Shown: in pieces, positions 16,160 to 23,959 of the stretch | Layout: each line of letters begins with the position of its first letter | Numbering within the stretch: position 1 is the stretch's first letter | Origin: Mesorhizobium sp. J18 | GTDB taxonomy: Bacteria > Pseudomonadota > Alphaproteobacteria > Rhizobiales > Rhizobiaceae | Assembly: GCF_007829525.1 (NCBI RefSeq) | Contig: NZ_VLJP01000011.1 | Span: forward strand, 28,874-74,696 | Direction: 5' to 3' | DNA length: 45,823 bases | Notes under the pieces: model-generated | What the model was told of the DNA's origin: nothing | Databases searched by the model: none | The model's input: the letters and a program-made list of their open reading frames with translations, nothing else | Position numbers and translations under genes: made by a program

Positions 16160-17239
16160 TCAGATCCCCTCGCGCAGCATGGTCTGAATTTCTGCCCTGC
16201 TCCGCCCGGCAAGACCGAGATTGGCAAGTGTGCGCCCGTCGCGGCGGAAATCATTGCCCGTAGCAGCCCCGGAGACAGCAAGCAGGCCGGCGGCGACCGG
16301 ACAGGGAACCCCGGACCACTCGCCGACCGAAACAAGGAAGGCGAGTCCAAGGCCCACATCCTCGAGCATGTAACGATGCGTGTTCAGGTCGAGATGCTCG
16401 TGCCAGTCGCCTGAATCGACGAGCTTGTCGTGGGCGAGATTGCCATACATCCAATTTGATGTGTTGTAGTGGTCGGATAGTGGGAAATGCGGCGCGCCAT
16501 AACCCAGCGTCTCGCGGATGGCGATGCGTTCGGCATCGAGCGCGTCATGCACGCGGCGGATCGTCGGCTGCGTTCCCTCCTTGTGGATGTCCCACCGCTC
16601 GAAATGCTCGATCGGACCGGCATTCATGACGATAAGCGGCGGGTGGATGATCGGGCCAGCATTCATGAGCGCGCCCGACAATGCATCCTCGATCGGTTCG
16701 ATAGCATCCGGAAAAGCTTTAGAAATGACGGCGATCGCCTTGTCGGTCAGACGGGCAGGAAAGACGCCTGTCGGCAGGCGCGTGGCGCGGGTCGTGATGG
16801 CGATCTCGCCTGAGCCCCGCTTGCGCGTCAGCCAGGGAAGCGTGCCCGTTTCGGCGATCATGATCTCGGCCGTGCAGCCATTGTCGCGCAGCACCTTCAT
16901 CATGAGATAGGAACCGAATGTACCGGGCGGCAGAAAGATCACCTGTCCGTCCGTCAGATGCGGCGCAAGCTTCCTGGCGATGTCCGGCTGGGCGAAGGCG
17001 GGCGTTGGCGCAACGATCAGGTCGACGCCAGCTACGGCCTCGCCTATATCGGCAGTCGCAACAGCGATCTTGACCGGGCGGCTGCCCTTGAAATCGCGCA
17101 GGCAGATGGTTCTTGTCTCGCTGAGTTCGCGCAGGGCCTCGGCGTTGCGCCGCCACATTCGAACCTCGTGGCCGGCCTCGGAAAAATCTGCCGCCGCCGC
17201 ATAGCACCCATGTCCGCCGCCAAGAACCGCTATCCGCAT
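16160..17239 (-). CDS. NAD/NADP octopine/nopaline dehydrogenase family protein
   Basis: A 359-aa protein of the opine dehydrogenase family. It has an N-terminal Rossmann domain (MRIAVLGGGHGCYAAAADF) and a C-terminal opine-dehydrogenase helical domain with the conserved NAGPIIHPPL, where the His corresponds to the catalytic residue. Opine dehydrogenases reductively condense 2-oxo acids with amino acids or oxidise the conjugates, but many relatives are uncharacterised. It is the first gene of the operon: ATG 17239 has a GAGGA Shine-Dalgarno 6 nt upstream and a TTTAACCTTAAA palindrome 36 bp upstream. Its presence in a catabolic operon hints at an N-carboxyalkyl amino acid or other imine/amine chemistry; RidA lies across the divergent promoter. 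Confidence 0.85.
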   Translation of the reverse strand: MRIAVLGGGHGCYAAAADFSEAGHEVRMWRRNAEALRELSETRTICLRDFKGSRPVKIAVATADIGEAVAGVDLIVAPTPAFAQPDIARKLAPHLTDGQVIFLPPGTFGSYLMMKVLRDNGCTAEIMIAETGTLPWLTRKRGSGEIAITTRATRLPTGVFPARLTDKAIAVISKAFPDAIEPIEDALSGALMNAGPIIHPPLIVMNAGPIEHFERWDIHKEGTQPTIRRVHDALDAERIAIRETLGYGAPHFPLSDHYNTSNWMYGNLAHDKLVDSGDWHEHLDLNTHRYMLEDVGLGLAFLVSVGEWSGVPCPVAAGLLAVSGAATGNDFRRDGRTLANLGLAGRSRAEIQTMLREGI

Positions 17240-17274
17240 GCTTCTTCCTCGTTTGCTCCTGCTCCAGTAAATGC

Positions 17275-17286
17275 TTTAACCTTAAA
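17275..17286. promoter_or_regulatory. Palindrome TTTAACCTTAAA, candidate MarR operator
   Basis: TTTAA-CC-TTAAA is symmetric and lies 36 bp before the first gene of the minus-strand operon. A second copy matching at 10 of 12 positions lies at 17389. The two occupy the divergent promoter region shared with a marR gene, which is the usual place for such operators. Confidence 0.45.
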
Positions 17287-17388
17287 CTTTTCAACCCCCT
17301 TCGATGCGCCTCCCGAAAGGGAGCCGAATTCCGATTCAGCAGCTCGCGCGTTCCGCCATGTTCCGTATTGAATGCCGGCGCAAAATTG

Positions 17389-17400
17389 TTTAAGCCTAAA
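17389..17400. promoter_or_regulatory. Second copy TTTAAGCCTAAA, candidate MarR operator
   Basis: This near-palindrome differs from the 17275 site at two positions and lies 103 bp before marR on its own side of the divergent region. The surrounding AT-rich stretch (AAAATTG...ACAAATAG) stands out from the GC-rich background and probably holds the promoter. Nothing else recognisable was seen in 17240-17503. Confidence 0.42.
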
Positions 17401-17503
17401 ACAAATAGAGCTTAGAGACCCGGACTGACGGCGATCCCATATTGGCTGGCGCCGGTGCCTCGGCTATCACCGGACGGGCCGTCGCGGCCGCCGGAGGAGA
17501 GGT

Positions 17504-18043
17504 ATGAACGATAAAGAAATTGCGGATGTCCGCGATCATATCGATGCCGAATATGCGCTGCGCGAGAACCCGCATGACCATCGCAGCGAACTGCGCCTGT
17601 GGCTCCGCCTTCTGACCTGCGCCAATCTCATCGAGGCGGAAATCCGCAAACGCTTGCGTGAGCAATTCGATACGACGCTGCCGCGTTTCGACCTGATGGC
17701 GCAATTGTACCGGACAGAGGAAGGCATCCTTTTGGGCGAGCTGTCCCAGCGGATGATGGTGTCGAACGGCAATGTGACAGGGCTCGTGGAACGCCTCGTA
17801 CAGGAAGGACTGATCGAGCGGCAGGTGACTGAAAACGACCGCCGGGCCGCCAGAGTGCGAATGACGCACCGCGGCCGCGCCGTCTTTTCCAAGATGGCGG
17901 AGGCGCATGGGGAATGGATCGCGGAATTGCTCGGCGGGGTCGGGGAGAGCGAGCAGGAACAGCTTTGGGAGCAGCTTGGCCATCTCAAGCTGTCCGTCCG
18001 CAACGCCAAGGGTACCGTGCCCGAGAGGAGGAAGAAGCAGTGA
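17504..18043 (+). CDS. MarR family transcriptional regulator
   Basis: A 179-aa winged-helix repressor. The helix-turn-helix lies at about 77-98 (LGELSQRMMVSNGNVTGLVE) and the wing around DRRAARVRMT, with N- and C-terminal dimerisation helices. ATG 17504 has an excellent GGAGGAGAGG Shine-Dalgarno. It is divergent from the 14-gene catabolic operon, so it most likely represses that operon and perhaps itself, released by the substrate or a CoA intermediate, as for MarR regulators of aromatic-acid and auxin catabolism. The effector cannot be read from sequence. Confidence 0.92.
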   Translation: MNDKEIADVRDHIDAEYALRENPHDHRSELRLWLRLLTCANLIEAEIRKRLREQFDTTLPRFDLMAQLYRTEEGILLGELSQRMMVSNGNVTGLVERLVQEGLIERQVTENDRRAARVRMTHRGRAVFSKMAEAHGEWIAELLGGVGESEQEQLWEQLGHLKLSVRNAKGTVPERRKKQ

Positions 18044-18212
18044 CAAGACACACGCCGCACGCGGCGTCATAATCGCAATTTCCATCTGAAAACCGAGGAC
18101 GGGCGACAGCTCGCAAGCTGCCTCGGTTTCGAGCGTGACACCTTGACCGGCGCTCGGAACCGCAGCCGCAACATAGAGACCGCGCTGGAGCAGCAGGACA
18201 GGAGACGATCCA

Positions 18213-18668
18213 GTGAGTGCATTCCGAACCGCGGAAAACCGACAGGCTGAAACGAAAGCACAGGAAGAGGCGGACGTGTTGCGCATCCTGCAACCAAGCG
18301 GTTGGAAGAAACCCAAGGGCTATGCCAACGGCGTGATGGGGCGGGGCACCATCGTGCTTACCGGCGGCCTTGTCGGCTGGGATGCCGACCAGCGCTTCGC
18401 CAAAGGATTCGTGCCGCAGGTCGAGCAGACATTGCGCAATATCGTGGCGGTTCTGGCAGAGGCCGGCGCAGAGAGCAGACATATCGCACGGCTGACCTGG
18501 TATGTGCGCAGCATCGAGACATATCGCAACTCGCTCAAGGAACTTGCCCCCGTCTATCGCACCGTCATCGGGACGCATTATCCCGCAATGGCGCTGTTGG
18601 AGGTCACGAACCTGGTCGAGCCGGAGGCGCTGGTCGAAATCGAGGCAACAGCGATCCTCCCCGACTGA
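18213..18668 (+). CDS. RidA family protein (enamine/imine deaminase)
   Basis: A 151-aa member of the RidA/YjgF/UK114 family, whose archetype hydrolyses reactive enamines and imines such as 2-aminoacrylate. It carries an N-terminal extension of about 30 residues before the core (KGYANGVMGRGTIVLTGGL), then QVEQTLRNIVAVLAEAG and a conserved Arg in TWYVRSIETY. The start is GTG 18213, with AGGAGA 7 nt upstream. It lies 169 bp after marR and 16 bp before the EthD-like gene. In this cluster it may act on a cyclic imine, enamine or amine by-product of the nitrogenous substrate; this is inference. Confidence 0.88.
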   Translation: MSAFRTAENRQAETKAQEEADVLRILQPSGWKKPKGYANGVMGRGTIVLTGGLVGWDADQRFAKGFVPQVEQTLRNIVAVLAEAGAESRHIARLTWYVRSIETYRNSLKELAPVYRTVIGTHYPAMALLEVTNLVEPEALVEIEATAILPD

Positions 18669-18684
18669 TCGCCGGATCGCATCC

Positions 18685-19380
18685 ATGCGCTTCTGTTATT
18701 TCGCTTTCTTCGAGGCTCCCCACGACCCCAGCCTGCGTATATCGGAAGACGATCTGGAGAGGACTCGGGAGACCCTTGGCAGCCTCCCAGGCATGTCCAA
18801 GGCCCATATCTACCAACCCGCCGAGGCATCGGACCTTTACACGGATGACGGCACCGGGCCTGTTTTTGGCTTCCAGCTCTATTTCGACAGGATCGAGGAT
18901 CTGGAGACGTCGGTCGGTTCGCGGGGCGTACTGAAGGGGCTGGCCGACAGCCTGCCGAGCCTTGGGCAGACGCTTGCAAGCCAGCAGGCGATGCTCAACC
19001 GGCAGTTTCCGGTGCCGGAGGAAAAGCCGTTTCCGCCCGAGGCCTGCAGCTATCTGGTGCACTATCCGGGACCGGCACAGGATCTGAGCGAATGGCTCGC
19101 CTATTATCTCGAGCACCATCCGGCGATCATGGCGCGCTTTCCCGGCATCCGCGAGATCGAGATCCTGTCCCGCATCGACTGGATCGACTCCATGCCATGG
19201 CGCCGGGTCCATTCCATGCAGCGCAACCGCGTCATGTTCGACAGTGACGAAGCACTCACGGCCGCGCTGCATTCGCCCGTGCGCCACGAGATGCGGGCGG
19301 ATTTCGCGCAGTTTCCTGCCTTTGAAGGCGGCAATTTCCACCATCCCATGCTGACGGAGCGCGTGCTGCCACGGCAATGA
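18685..19380 (+). CDS. EthD-like dimeric alpha-beta barrel protein, function unknown
   Basis: A 231-aa protein that seems to contain two ferredoxin-like alpha-beta barrel halves of the EthD/Dabb type. The N-terminal half ends at about residue 110, and the second half (YLVHYPGP...) has the family's PGIREIEI, the acidic MFDSDEALTAALHSPVR segment and the FPAFEGGNFHHPM tail. Such folds occur in small accessory enzymes and chaperones of aromatic degradation and in monooxygenases. ATG 18685 follows ridA by 16 bp without a strong Shine-Dalgarno. No catalytic residues can be assigned; cotranscription with ridA suggests a joint task. Confidence 0.75.
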   Translation: MRFCYFAFFEAPHDPSLRISEDDLERTRETLGSLPGMSKAHIYQPAEASDLYTDDGTGPVFGFQLYFDRIEDLETSVGSRGVLKGLADSLPSLGQTLASQQAMLNRQFPVPEEKPFPPEACSYLVHYPGPAQDLSEWLAYYLEHHPAIMARFPGIREIEILSRIDWIDSMPWRRVHSMQRNRVMFDSDEALTAALHSPVRHEMRADFAQFPAFEGGNFHHPMLTERVLPRQ

Positions 19381-19410
19381 CCGCGGACTGGGACCGTTAT
19401 TCGACAAACA

Positions 19411-19426
19411 TATCCATTTGCATGCA
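19411..19426. promoter_or_regulatory. Inverted operator-like site 1 upstream of the second marR
   Basis: TATCCATTTGCATGCA is the reverse complement, at 14 of 16 positions, of the site at 19462-19477. The centre-to-centre distance is 51 bp, about five helical turns, and both lie in the promoter region of the marR gene starting at 19499. This fits an autoregulatory dimeric repressor binding two sites. Confidence 0.45.
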
Positions 19427-19461
19427 GATCATCTATTGGAATAGGGTGTGGCCAGCAAAGA

Positions 19462-19477
19462 TGCTTGCAAATGCATA
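19462..19477. promoter_or_regulatory. Inverted operator-like site 2 upstream of the second marR
   Basis: TGCTTGCAAATGCATA pairs with the site at 19411-19426 as an inverted near-copy. It ends 21 bp before the marR start codon, so occupancy would block the promoter or early transcription. Confidence 0.45.
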
Positions 19478-19498
19478 TTTATCCGCTAATCTGGCTGG

Positions 19499-20044
19499 AT
19501 GGAGATGCAAAGGGGCGAGCAGTCGGCCGGAATCGGCACCCTGGTGAAGGATCATCCACCGACGGCCGTCGGTCGGGCGCTGACGGACGGGCGTCTGCAT
19601 TCGCTCGGCGAGATCGGGTTGCAGCAATTTGCGCCCTATCTGATGAACCGGATCATCGGGCGCTACAACGCCACGATCCGGGACGATCTGAAGGCCCGCA
19701 ACTTGACAACGCCGCAGATGCGCGCGCTGGCCGTGCTCGCGGTCGCAGACGGCCTGACGATCAACGAGCTTGCCGTCTATACGGTCACGGAGCAGTCCAC
19801 CATGAGCCGGACGCTTGACGCCATGGAGGCTCAAGGTCTGGTCAGACGCGAATCTCATCAGACGGACAACCGTGTCCGCCAGATCTATCTGACCGAAGCC
19901 GGCCGGGCGCAATTCGACGAGATGTGGCCGACCATATGGAACGCCTTCAGCACCATGTTCCGGGGCGTGAGTGACGCCGAATACGAGACGTTTCTTTCAG
20001 TCCTGCACAAGATGCTGCGCAATGTCAGGCAACACGAGATCTGA
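19499..20044 (+). CDS. MarR family transcriptional regulator (second)
   Basis: A 181-aa winged-helix protein. The recognition region LTINELAVYTVTEQSTMSRT is followed by a wing at SHQTDNRVRQIYLT. The first 40 residues are poorly conserved in appearance, and neither ATG 19499 nor ATG 19505 has a clear Shine-Dalgarno, so the true start could be further in. The gene lies 37 bp upstream of iorA and probably governs it; two inverted operator-like sites precede it. Two MarR proteins in one island suggests separate control of the upper (oxygenase) and lower (IorAB) segments. Confidence 0.88.
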   Translation: MEMQRGEQSAGIGTLVKDHPPTAVGRALTDGRLHSLGEIGLQQFAPYLMNRIIGRYNATIRDDLKARNLTTPQMRALAVLAVADGLTINELAVYTVTEQSTMSRTLDAMEAQGLVRRESHQTDNRVRQIYLTEAGRAQFDEMWPTIWNAFSTMFRGVSDAEYETFLSVLHKMLRNVRQHEI

Positions 20045-20081
20045 TCCGTAGGGACGAGCGCCATGGGAAAGGAGATACTTC

Positions 20082-22235
20082 ATGGCTGAGCGGTCTTTCG
20101 CCAAGGAAGTCGAAAAACTGCGTCTCGGCGAGGGGGAAGAATTCCGTGGCGAGGGCATCCTTGCCATCACCAAGGCGCTGCTGGAATGCGGGGTCGGCTA
20201 TGTCGGCGGCTACCAGGGCGCGCCGATCAGCCATCTGATGGATGTGCTTTCAGACGCGCAGGACATCCTCGAGGAGCTGGGCGTGCATTTCGAGGCCAGC
20301 GCATCCGAAGCGACGGCGACGGCGATGCTGGCGGCTTCCGTCCACTATCCGATCCGCGGGGCGGTGACGTTCAAATCCACCGTCGGCACCAATGTAGCCT
20401 CGGATGCGCTGGCCAACCTGGCATCCGGGGGCGTCACCGGCGGGGCGCTGATCATCGTTGGCGAGGACTATGGCGAAGGCTCCTCGATCATGCAGGAGCG
20501 CAGCCACGCCTTCGCCATGAAGAGCCAGGTCTGGCTGCTCGACCCGCGGCCGAACCTGCCTTCCATCGTGAAGGCTGTGCGCGAAGGCTTCGAGCTGTCG
20601 GAAGCCTCCAACACGCCGGTGATGATGGAGGTGCGCATCCGCTGCTGCCATGTCCATGGCAGCTTCATCGCTAGGGACAACCAGCGCCCGCCGATGACCG
20701 TCGCGGATGCGCTGGAGAACCCGCGCCGCGACACGCAGCGCATCGTGCTGCCGCCGGCCTCTTTCCTGCACGAGAAGGAGAAGATCGAACGCCGATGGCC
20801 GGCCGCTGTGGATTTCATCCGCTCGCGCAAGATCAACGAGTTCTTCGGACCGGAGCGAGGCAAGATCGGAATCGTCTGCCAGGGGGGCATGTATAACGGC
20901 GTGGTGCGCGCCCTGCAGCGCCTCGGCCTGTCCGACATCTATGGCGAGACGCAGGTGCCCATCTATGTGCTCAACGCCGTCTATCCGCTCATTGACGATG
21001 AATTCCTCGACTTCTGCAGCGACAAGGATGCCGTGCTCGTCGTGGAGGAAGGCCAGCCGAATTATATCGAGCAGGCCTTCGGCTCGATGCTCTACAAAGC
21101 GGGAGCGACGGCCCGGCTTGCCGGCAAGGACTATCTGCCCATGGCGGGCGAATATACCGGCCAGGTCATGCTCGACGGCATCGGTGCCTTCGTCCGCGAC
21201 TTCGCACCGGACATCCTTTCCGACCGGCACCGGGCCCCGAACCAGAATGCGGAACCCGTCGCCGCTCCCGAACTGGCGCAAACCGTACCCGGCCGCCCGC
21301 CCGGTTTCTGCACCGGCTGTCCCGAACGGCCGATCTTCGCGGCGACCAAGCTCGTTGAACAGGAACTCGGGCCGCATCACATCGCTTCCGACATTGGTTG
21401 TCATCTCTTCTCGATCATGCCGCCTTTCGAACTGGGCGCCACGACCATGGGATACGGCCTCGGGCCGGCATCGGCTTCCGCCTTCAATGCACCAGACGCC
21501 AAGCGCCGTTCGATTTCTTTCGTCGGCGATGGCGGCTTCTGGCACAATGGCCTCACTTCCTCGATCGGCAACGCCGTCTTCAACCAGAATGACGGCGTGA
21601 TCGTCATCGTCGACAATTACTATGCGGCGGCGACCGGCGGACAGGATATCCTGTCGTCGCGCGCCGACAATAAATCGAAATCGACCAAGCATCCGATCAC
21701 CGAGGCCGTGAAGGGCATGGGCGTCAAATGGGTCCGGCAGATCGACCGCACCTACGACGTCGGCAAGATGCGCGCCACCCTGAAGGAAGCTCTGACGACG
21801 CTGGAGAAAGGGCCGAAGGTCATCGTGGCATCGTCGGAATGCATGCTGAACCGCCAGCGCCGTGAACGGCCGCTGATGCAGAAGGCGATCAAAAGCGGCG
21901 AGCGGGTGGTCAAGCCGCGTTTCGGGGTCGACGAGGACGTATGCACCGGCGACCACGCCTGTATGCGGCTTTCCGGCTGTCCCTCATTGTCGGTGAAGTC
22001 GCTCGACGATCCGCTGCGCGACGATCCGGTTGCCCATATCGACCACACCTGCGTCGGCTGCGGAAATTGCGGCGAGGTCGCTGAGGCGGCGGTGCTCTGT
22101 CCTTCCTTCTACCGAGCTGATACGATCCACAATCCGACCGGCCTGGAGCGTTTCTTGGACCGGCTGCGGCGACGGCTGATCGGCTGGCTGCAGGCCCGTC
22201 GCGAGCGGCAGCGTCTCAATTTCGCGGAGGCCTGA
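20082..22235 (+). CDS. iorA: Indolepyruvate-ferredoxin-oxidoreductase-type alpha subunit (IorA-like)
   Basis: A 717-aa thiamine-diphosphate 2-oxoacid:acceptor oxidoreductase subunit. The N-terminal pyrimidine-binding domain (GGYQGAPISHLMDVL) and transketolase-like core are followed by the CTGCPERP motif (about 408-415) and the TPP motif GDGGFWHNG...VDN. The C-terminus is a ferredoxin-like domain: one complete CxxCxxC...CP set (TCVGCGNC...LCPSF) and one variant set in which Asp takes the second Cys position (CTGDHAC...GCPS). It oxidatively decarboxylates an aryl 2-oxo acid to acyl-CoA. ATG 20082 has AAAGGAG 7 nt upstream. In this cluster isatinate (2-aminophenylglyoxylate) is an attractive substrate alternative to indolepyruvate. 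Confidence 0.92.
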   Translation: MAERSFAKEVEKLRLGEGEEFRGEGILAITKALLECGVGYVGGYQGAPISHLMDVLSDAQDILEELGVHFEASASEATATAMLAASVHYPIRGAVTFKSTVGTNVASDALANLASGGVTGGALIIVGEDYGEGSSIMQERSHAFAMKSQVWLLDPRPNLPSIVKAVREGFELSEASNTPVMMEVRIRCCHVHGSFIARDNQRPPMTVADALENPRRDTQRIVLPPASFLHEKEKIERRWPAAVDFIRSRKINEFFGPERGKIGIVCQGGMYNGVVRALQRLGLSDIYGETQVPIYVLNAVYPLIDDEFLDFCSDKDAVLVVEEGQPNYIEQAFGSMLYKAGATARLAGKDYLPMAGEYTGQVMLDGIGAFVRDFAPDILSDRHRAPNQNAEPVAAPELAQTVPGRPPGFCTGCPERPIFAATKLVEQELGPHHIASDIGCHLFSIMPPFELGATTMGYGLGPASASAFNAPDAKRRSISFVGDGGFWHNGLTSSIGNAVFNQNDGVIVIVDNYYAAATGGQDILSSRADNKSKSTKHPITEAVKGMGVKWVRQIDRTYDVGKMRATLKEALTTLEKGPKVIVASSECMLNRQRRERPLMQKAIKSGERVVKPRFGVDEDVCTGDHACMRLSGCPSLSVKSLDDPLRDDPVAHIDHTCVGCGNCGEVAEAAVLCPSFYRADTIHNPTGLERFLDRLRRRLIGWLQARRERQRLNFAEA

Positions 22236-22236
22236 G

Positions 22237-23823
22237 ATGAATGCTCCTCTTGTCCCGCATCCGAAGATTGATCAGACCGAGCGCGTCACCAGCATCGCAG
22301 TGCTCGCCGTCGGCGGACAGGGCGGCGGAGTGCTCACCGACTGGATCACCGATGTCGCCGAACGCAATGGCTACCGCGCCCAGTCAACGTCGGTCGCCGG
22401 TGTCGCGCAGCGTACCGGCGCGACCATCTACTATATCGAGATGTGCCCCGACCGGGGCCGGCAGCCGGTATTTGCCCTCTCACCCTCCCAGGGCGACGTG
22501 GACATTCTGATCGCCGCCGAACTGATGGAGGCCGGGCGGGCGATCATGCGGGGCTTCGTCACGCCGGAGCGCACGACGCTGATCGCCTCTTCACACCGTA
22601 TCGCCGCCGTCTCGGAGAAGATCGCGCCTGGCGATGGACGAGGCTCGTCCCAGGAAGTCCGCGCTGCCGCGTTGAAGGCCGCCAAGGCCTTCATCTCCTT
22701 CGACATGGAACGCATCGCCGTAGAGGCCGGCAGCGTGATTTCGGCGAGTCTCTTCGGAGCGCTGGCCGGCTCCGGCGTCCTGCCCTTCCCGCGCGAAAGT
22801 TTCGAAGAGACGATCCGCGCCTCCGGCCGCGGGGTCGAGGCGAGCCTTAGAGCTTTCGGAAAGGCGTTCGACCGCGCGCAGACGGGACCGCAAACGGACG
22901 ACGTGCCCCTGGGGTCTGGCCACCAGCCGGAAAGCGAAGACATCTCGTTGAGGCCCTTCGCCTCTCGCATCAGCGGTTCGCCGAAACTCATGGCGGGATG
23001 GCAGCGCCTGGTTGCCCGGGTCGATGCCCTGCCGGAGCCGGTGCGGGAAATGGCTCGGCTCGGCCTGCGCAAGGTCGTGGATTTTCAGGATGTGGCTTAT
23101 GGCGGCGAGTATCTCGATCGTCTTGCCCAGGCTGTCAACCGCGACAGGGAAAGCAAAGGCTTCGCTTTCTCGGTCGCGGCCGCAAAATATCTGGCCAATA
23201 CCATGTGCTACGATGACGTGATCCGCGTCGCCGATCTCAAGACACGATCGGCGCGGTCGTCGCGCGTGCGGCGCGAGGTTGGCGTGGCCGACGACGCCGT
23301 GCTGCAGGTGACGGAATATTTCCATCCGCGCATCGAGGAAGTCTGCGGCTCGCTGCCTGCAGGGCTGGGGCGCTGGATCGAGGCGCGGCCGGGCCTTGCA
23401 CGCTGGCTCGACGGGCGCATCAACAAGGGCCGGCGTATCCGCACCGACAGCGCGTTGGGTTTTTCCCTGCTCTGGCTCATCGGCGGGCTTCGCCGCTGGC
23501 GCCGCTCCATGCTGCGCCATCGGGTCGAGACGGCGCATCTTGAACAATGGTTCGATCTGGCGCTTTCGCGCCTCGACACGGACTATGGTCTGGCGGTCGA
23601 GATCCTCAATTGCCGGCGGCTGATCAAGGGCTATAGCGACACCCATGCGCGCGGTTTGTCGAAATATGATCGTGTGCTGTCGGCACTGCCGATGATCGAA
23701 GGGCGGGCGGACGCAGCAGACTGGCTGCGGCGGTTGCGCGAAGCCGCGCTGAAGGACGAAAAGGGAGAGATGCTCGAGGGCGCGCTGAAGACCGTCGCAT
23801 CCTTCGCTCCGGCCGCCTCATAA
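22237..23823 (+). CDS. iorB: Indolepyruvate oxidoreductase beta subunit with C-terminal extension (IorB-like)
   Basis: A 528-aa protein. The first about 200 residues are the gamma/beta domain of 2-oxoacid:acceptor oxidoreductases (VLAVGGQGGGVLTDWITDVA, later SLFGALAGSGVLPFPRESFE). The remaining about 300 residues form the long extension (DUF6537-type) found in aerobic alpha- and betaproteobacterial IorB-like proteins; ancestral IorB is only about 200 aa. It starts 1 bp after the iorA stop, so the two are translated together as a complex. The extension's role is unknown. No ferredoxin gene is adjacent. Confidence 0.88.
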   Translation: MNAPLVPHPKIDQTERVTSIAVLAVGGQGGGVLTDWITDVAERNGYRAQSTSVAGVAQRTGATIYYIEMCPDRGRQPVFALSPSQGDVDILIAAELMEAGRAIMRGFVTPERTTLIASSHRIAAVSEKIAPGDGRGSSQEVRAAALKAAKAFISFDMERIAVEAGSVISASLFGALAGSGVLPFPRESFEETIRASGRGVEASLRAFGKAFDRAQTGPQTDDVPLGSGHQPESEDISLRPFASRISGSPKLMAGWQRLVARVDALPEPVREMARLGLRKVVDFQDVAYGGEYLDRLAQAVNRDRESKGFAFSVAAAKYLANTMCYDDVIRVADLKTRSARSSRVRREVGVADDAVLQVTEYFHPRIEEVCGSLPAGLGRWIEARPGLARWLDGRINKGRRIRTDSALGFSLLWLIGGLRRWRRSMLRHRVETAHLEQWFDLALSRLDTDYGLAVEILNCRRLIKGYSDTHARGLSKYDRVLSALPMIEGRADAADWLRRLREAALKDEKGEMLEGALKTVASFAPAAS

Positions 23824-23918
23824 ACGCGCCTCGCGTACCCGCTCGACGCCGGCAGATTCCTGCCACGACCAGCAACATGACGCCACCAGCCCCTTCGTGC
23901 CAATCCTCCATTCCGGCT

Positions 23919-23951
23919 GCCTGCCCCGCACTCCATGAGGGCGGGGCAGGC
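23919..23951. terminator. GC-rich 11-bp hairpin between convergent iorB and polyamine operons
   Basis: GCCTGCCCCGC and GCGGGGCAGGC form a perfect 11-bp stem with an 11-nt loop. It lies 95 bp after iorB and 8 bp after the dehydrogenase stop read from the other strand. No T tract is present, but position and stem strength fit a shared bidirectional terminator. Confidence 0.6.
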
Positions 23952-23959
23952 GACCATCG

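Noticed and set aside
18044-18212. Possible gene remnant between marR and ridA
   Set aside because: Translations in all frames show stops and no recognisable family; treated as ordinary leader sequence.
20250-21956. A 568-aa open frame antisense to iorA
   Set aside because: The plus-strand protein has all family motifs; the antisense product has none.
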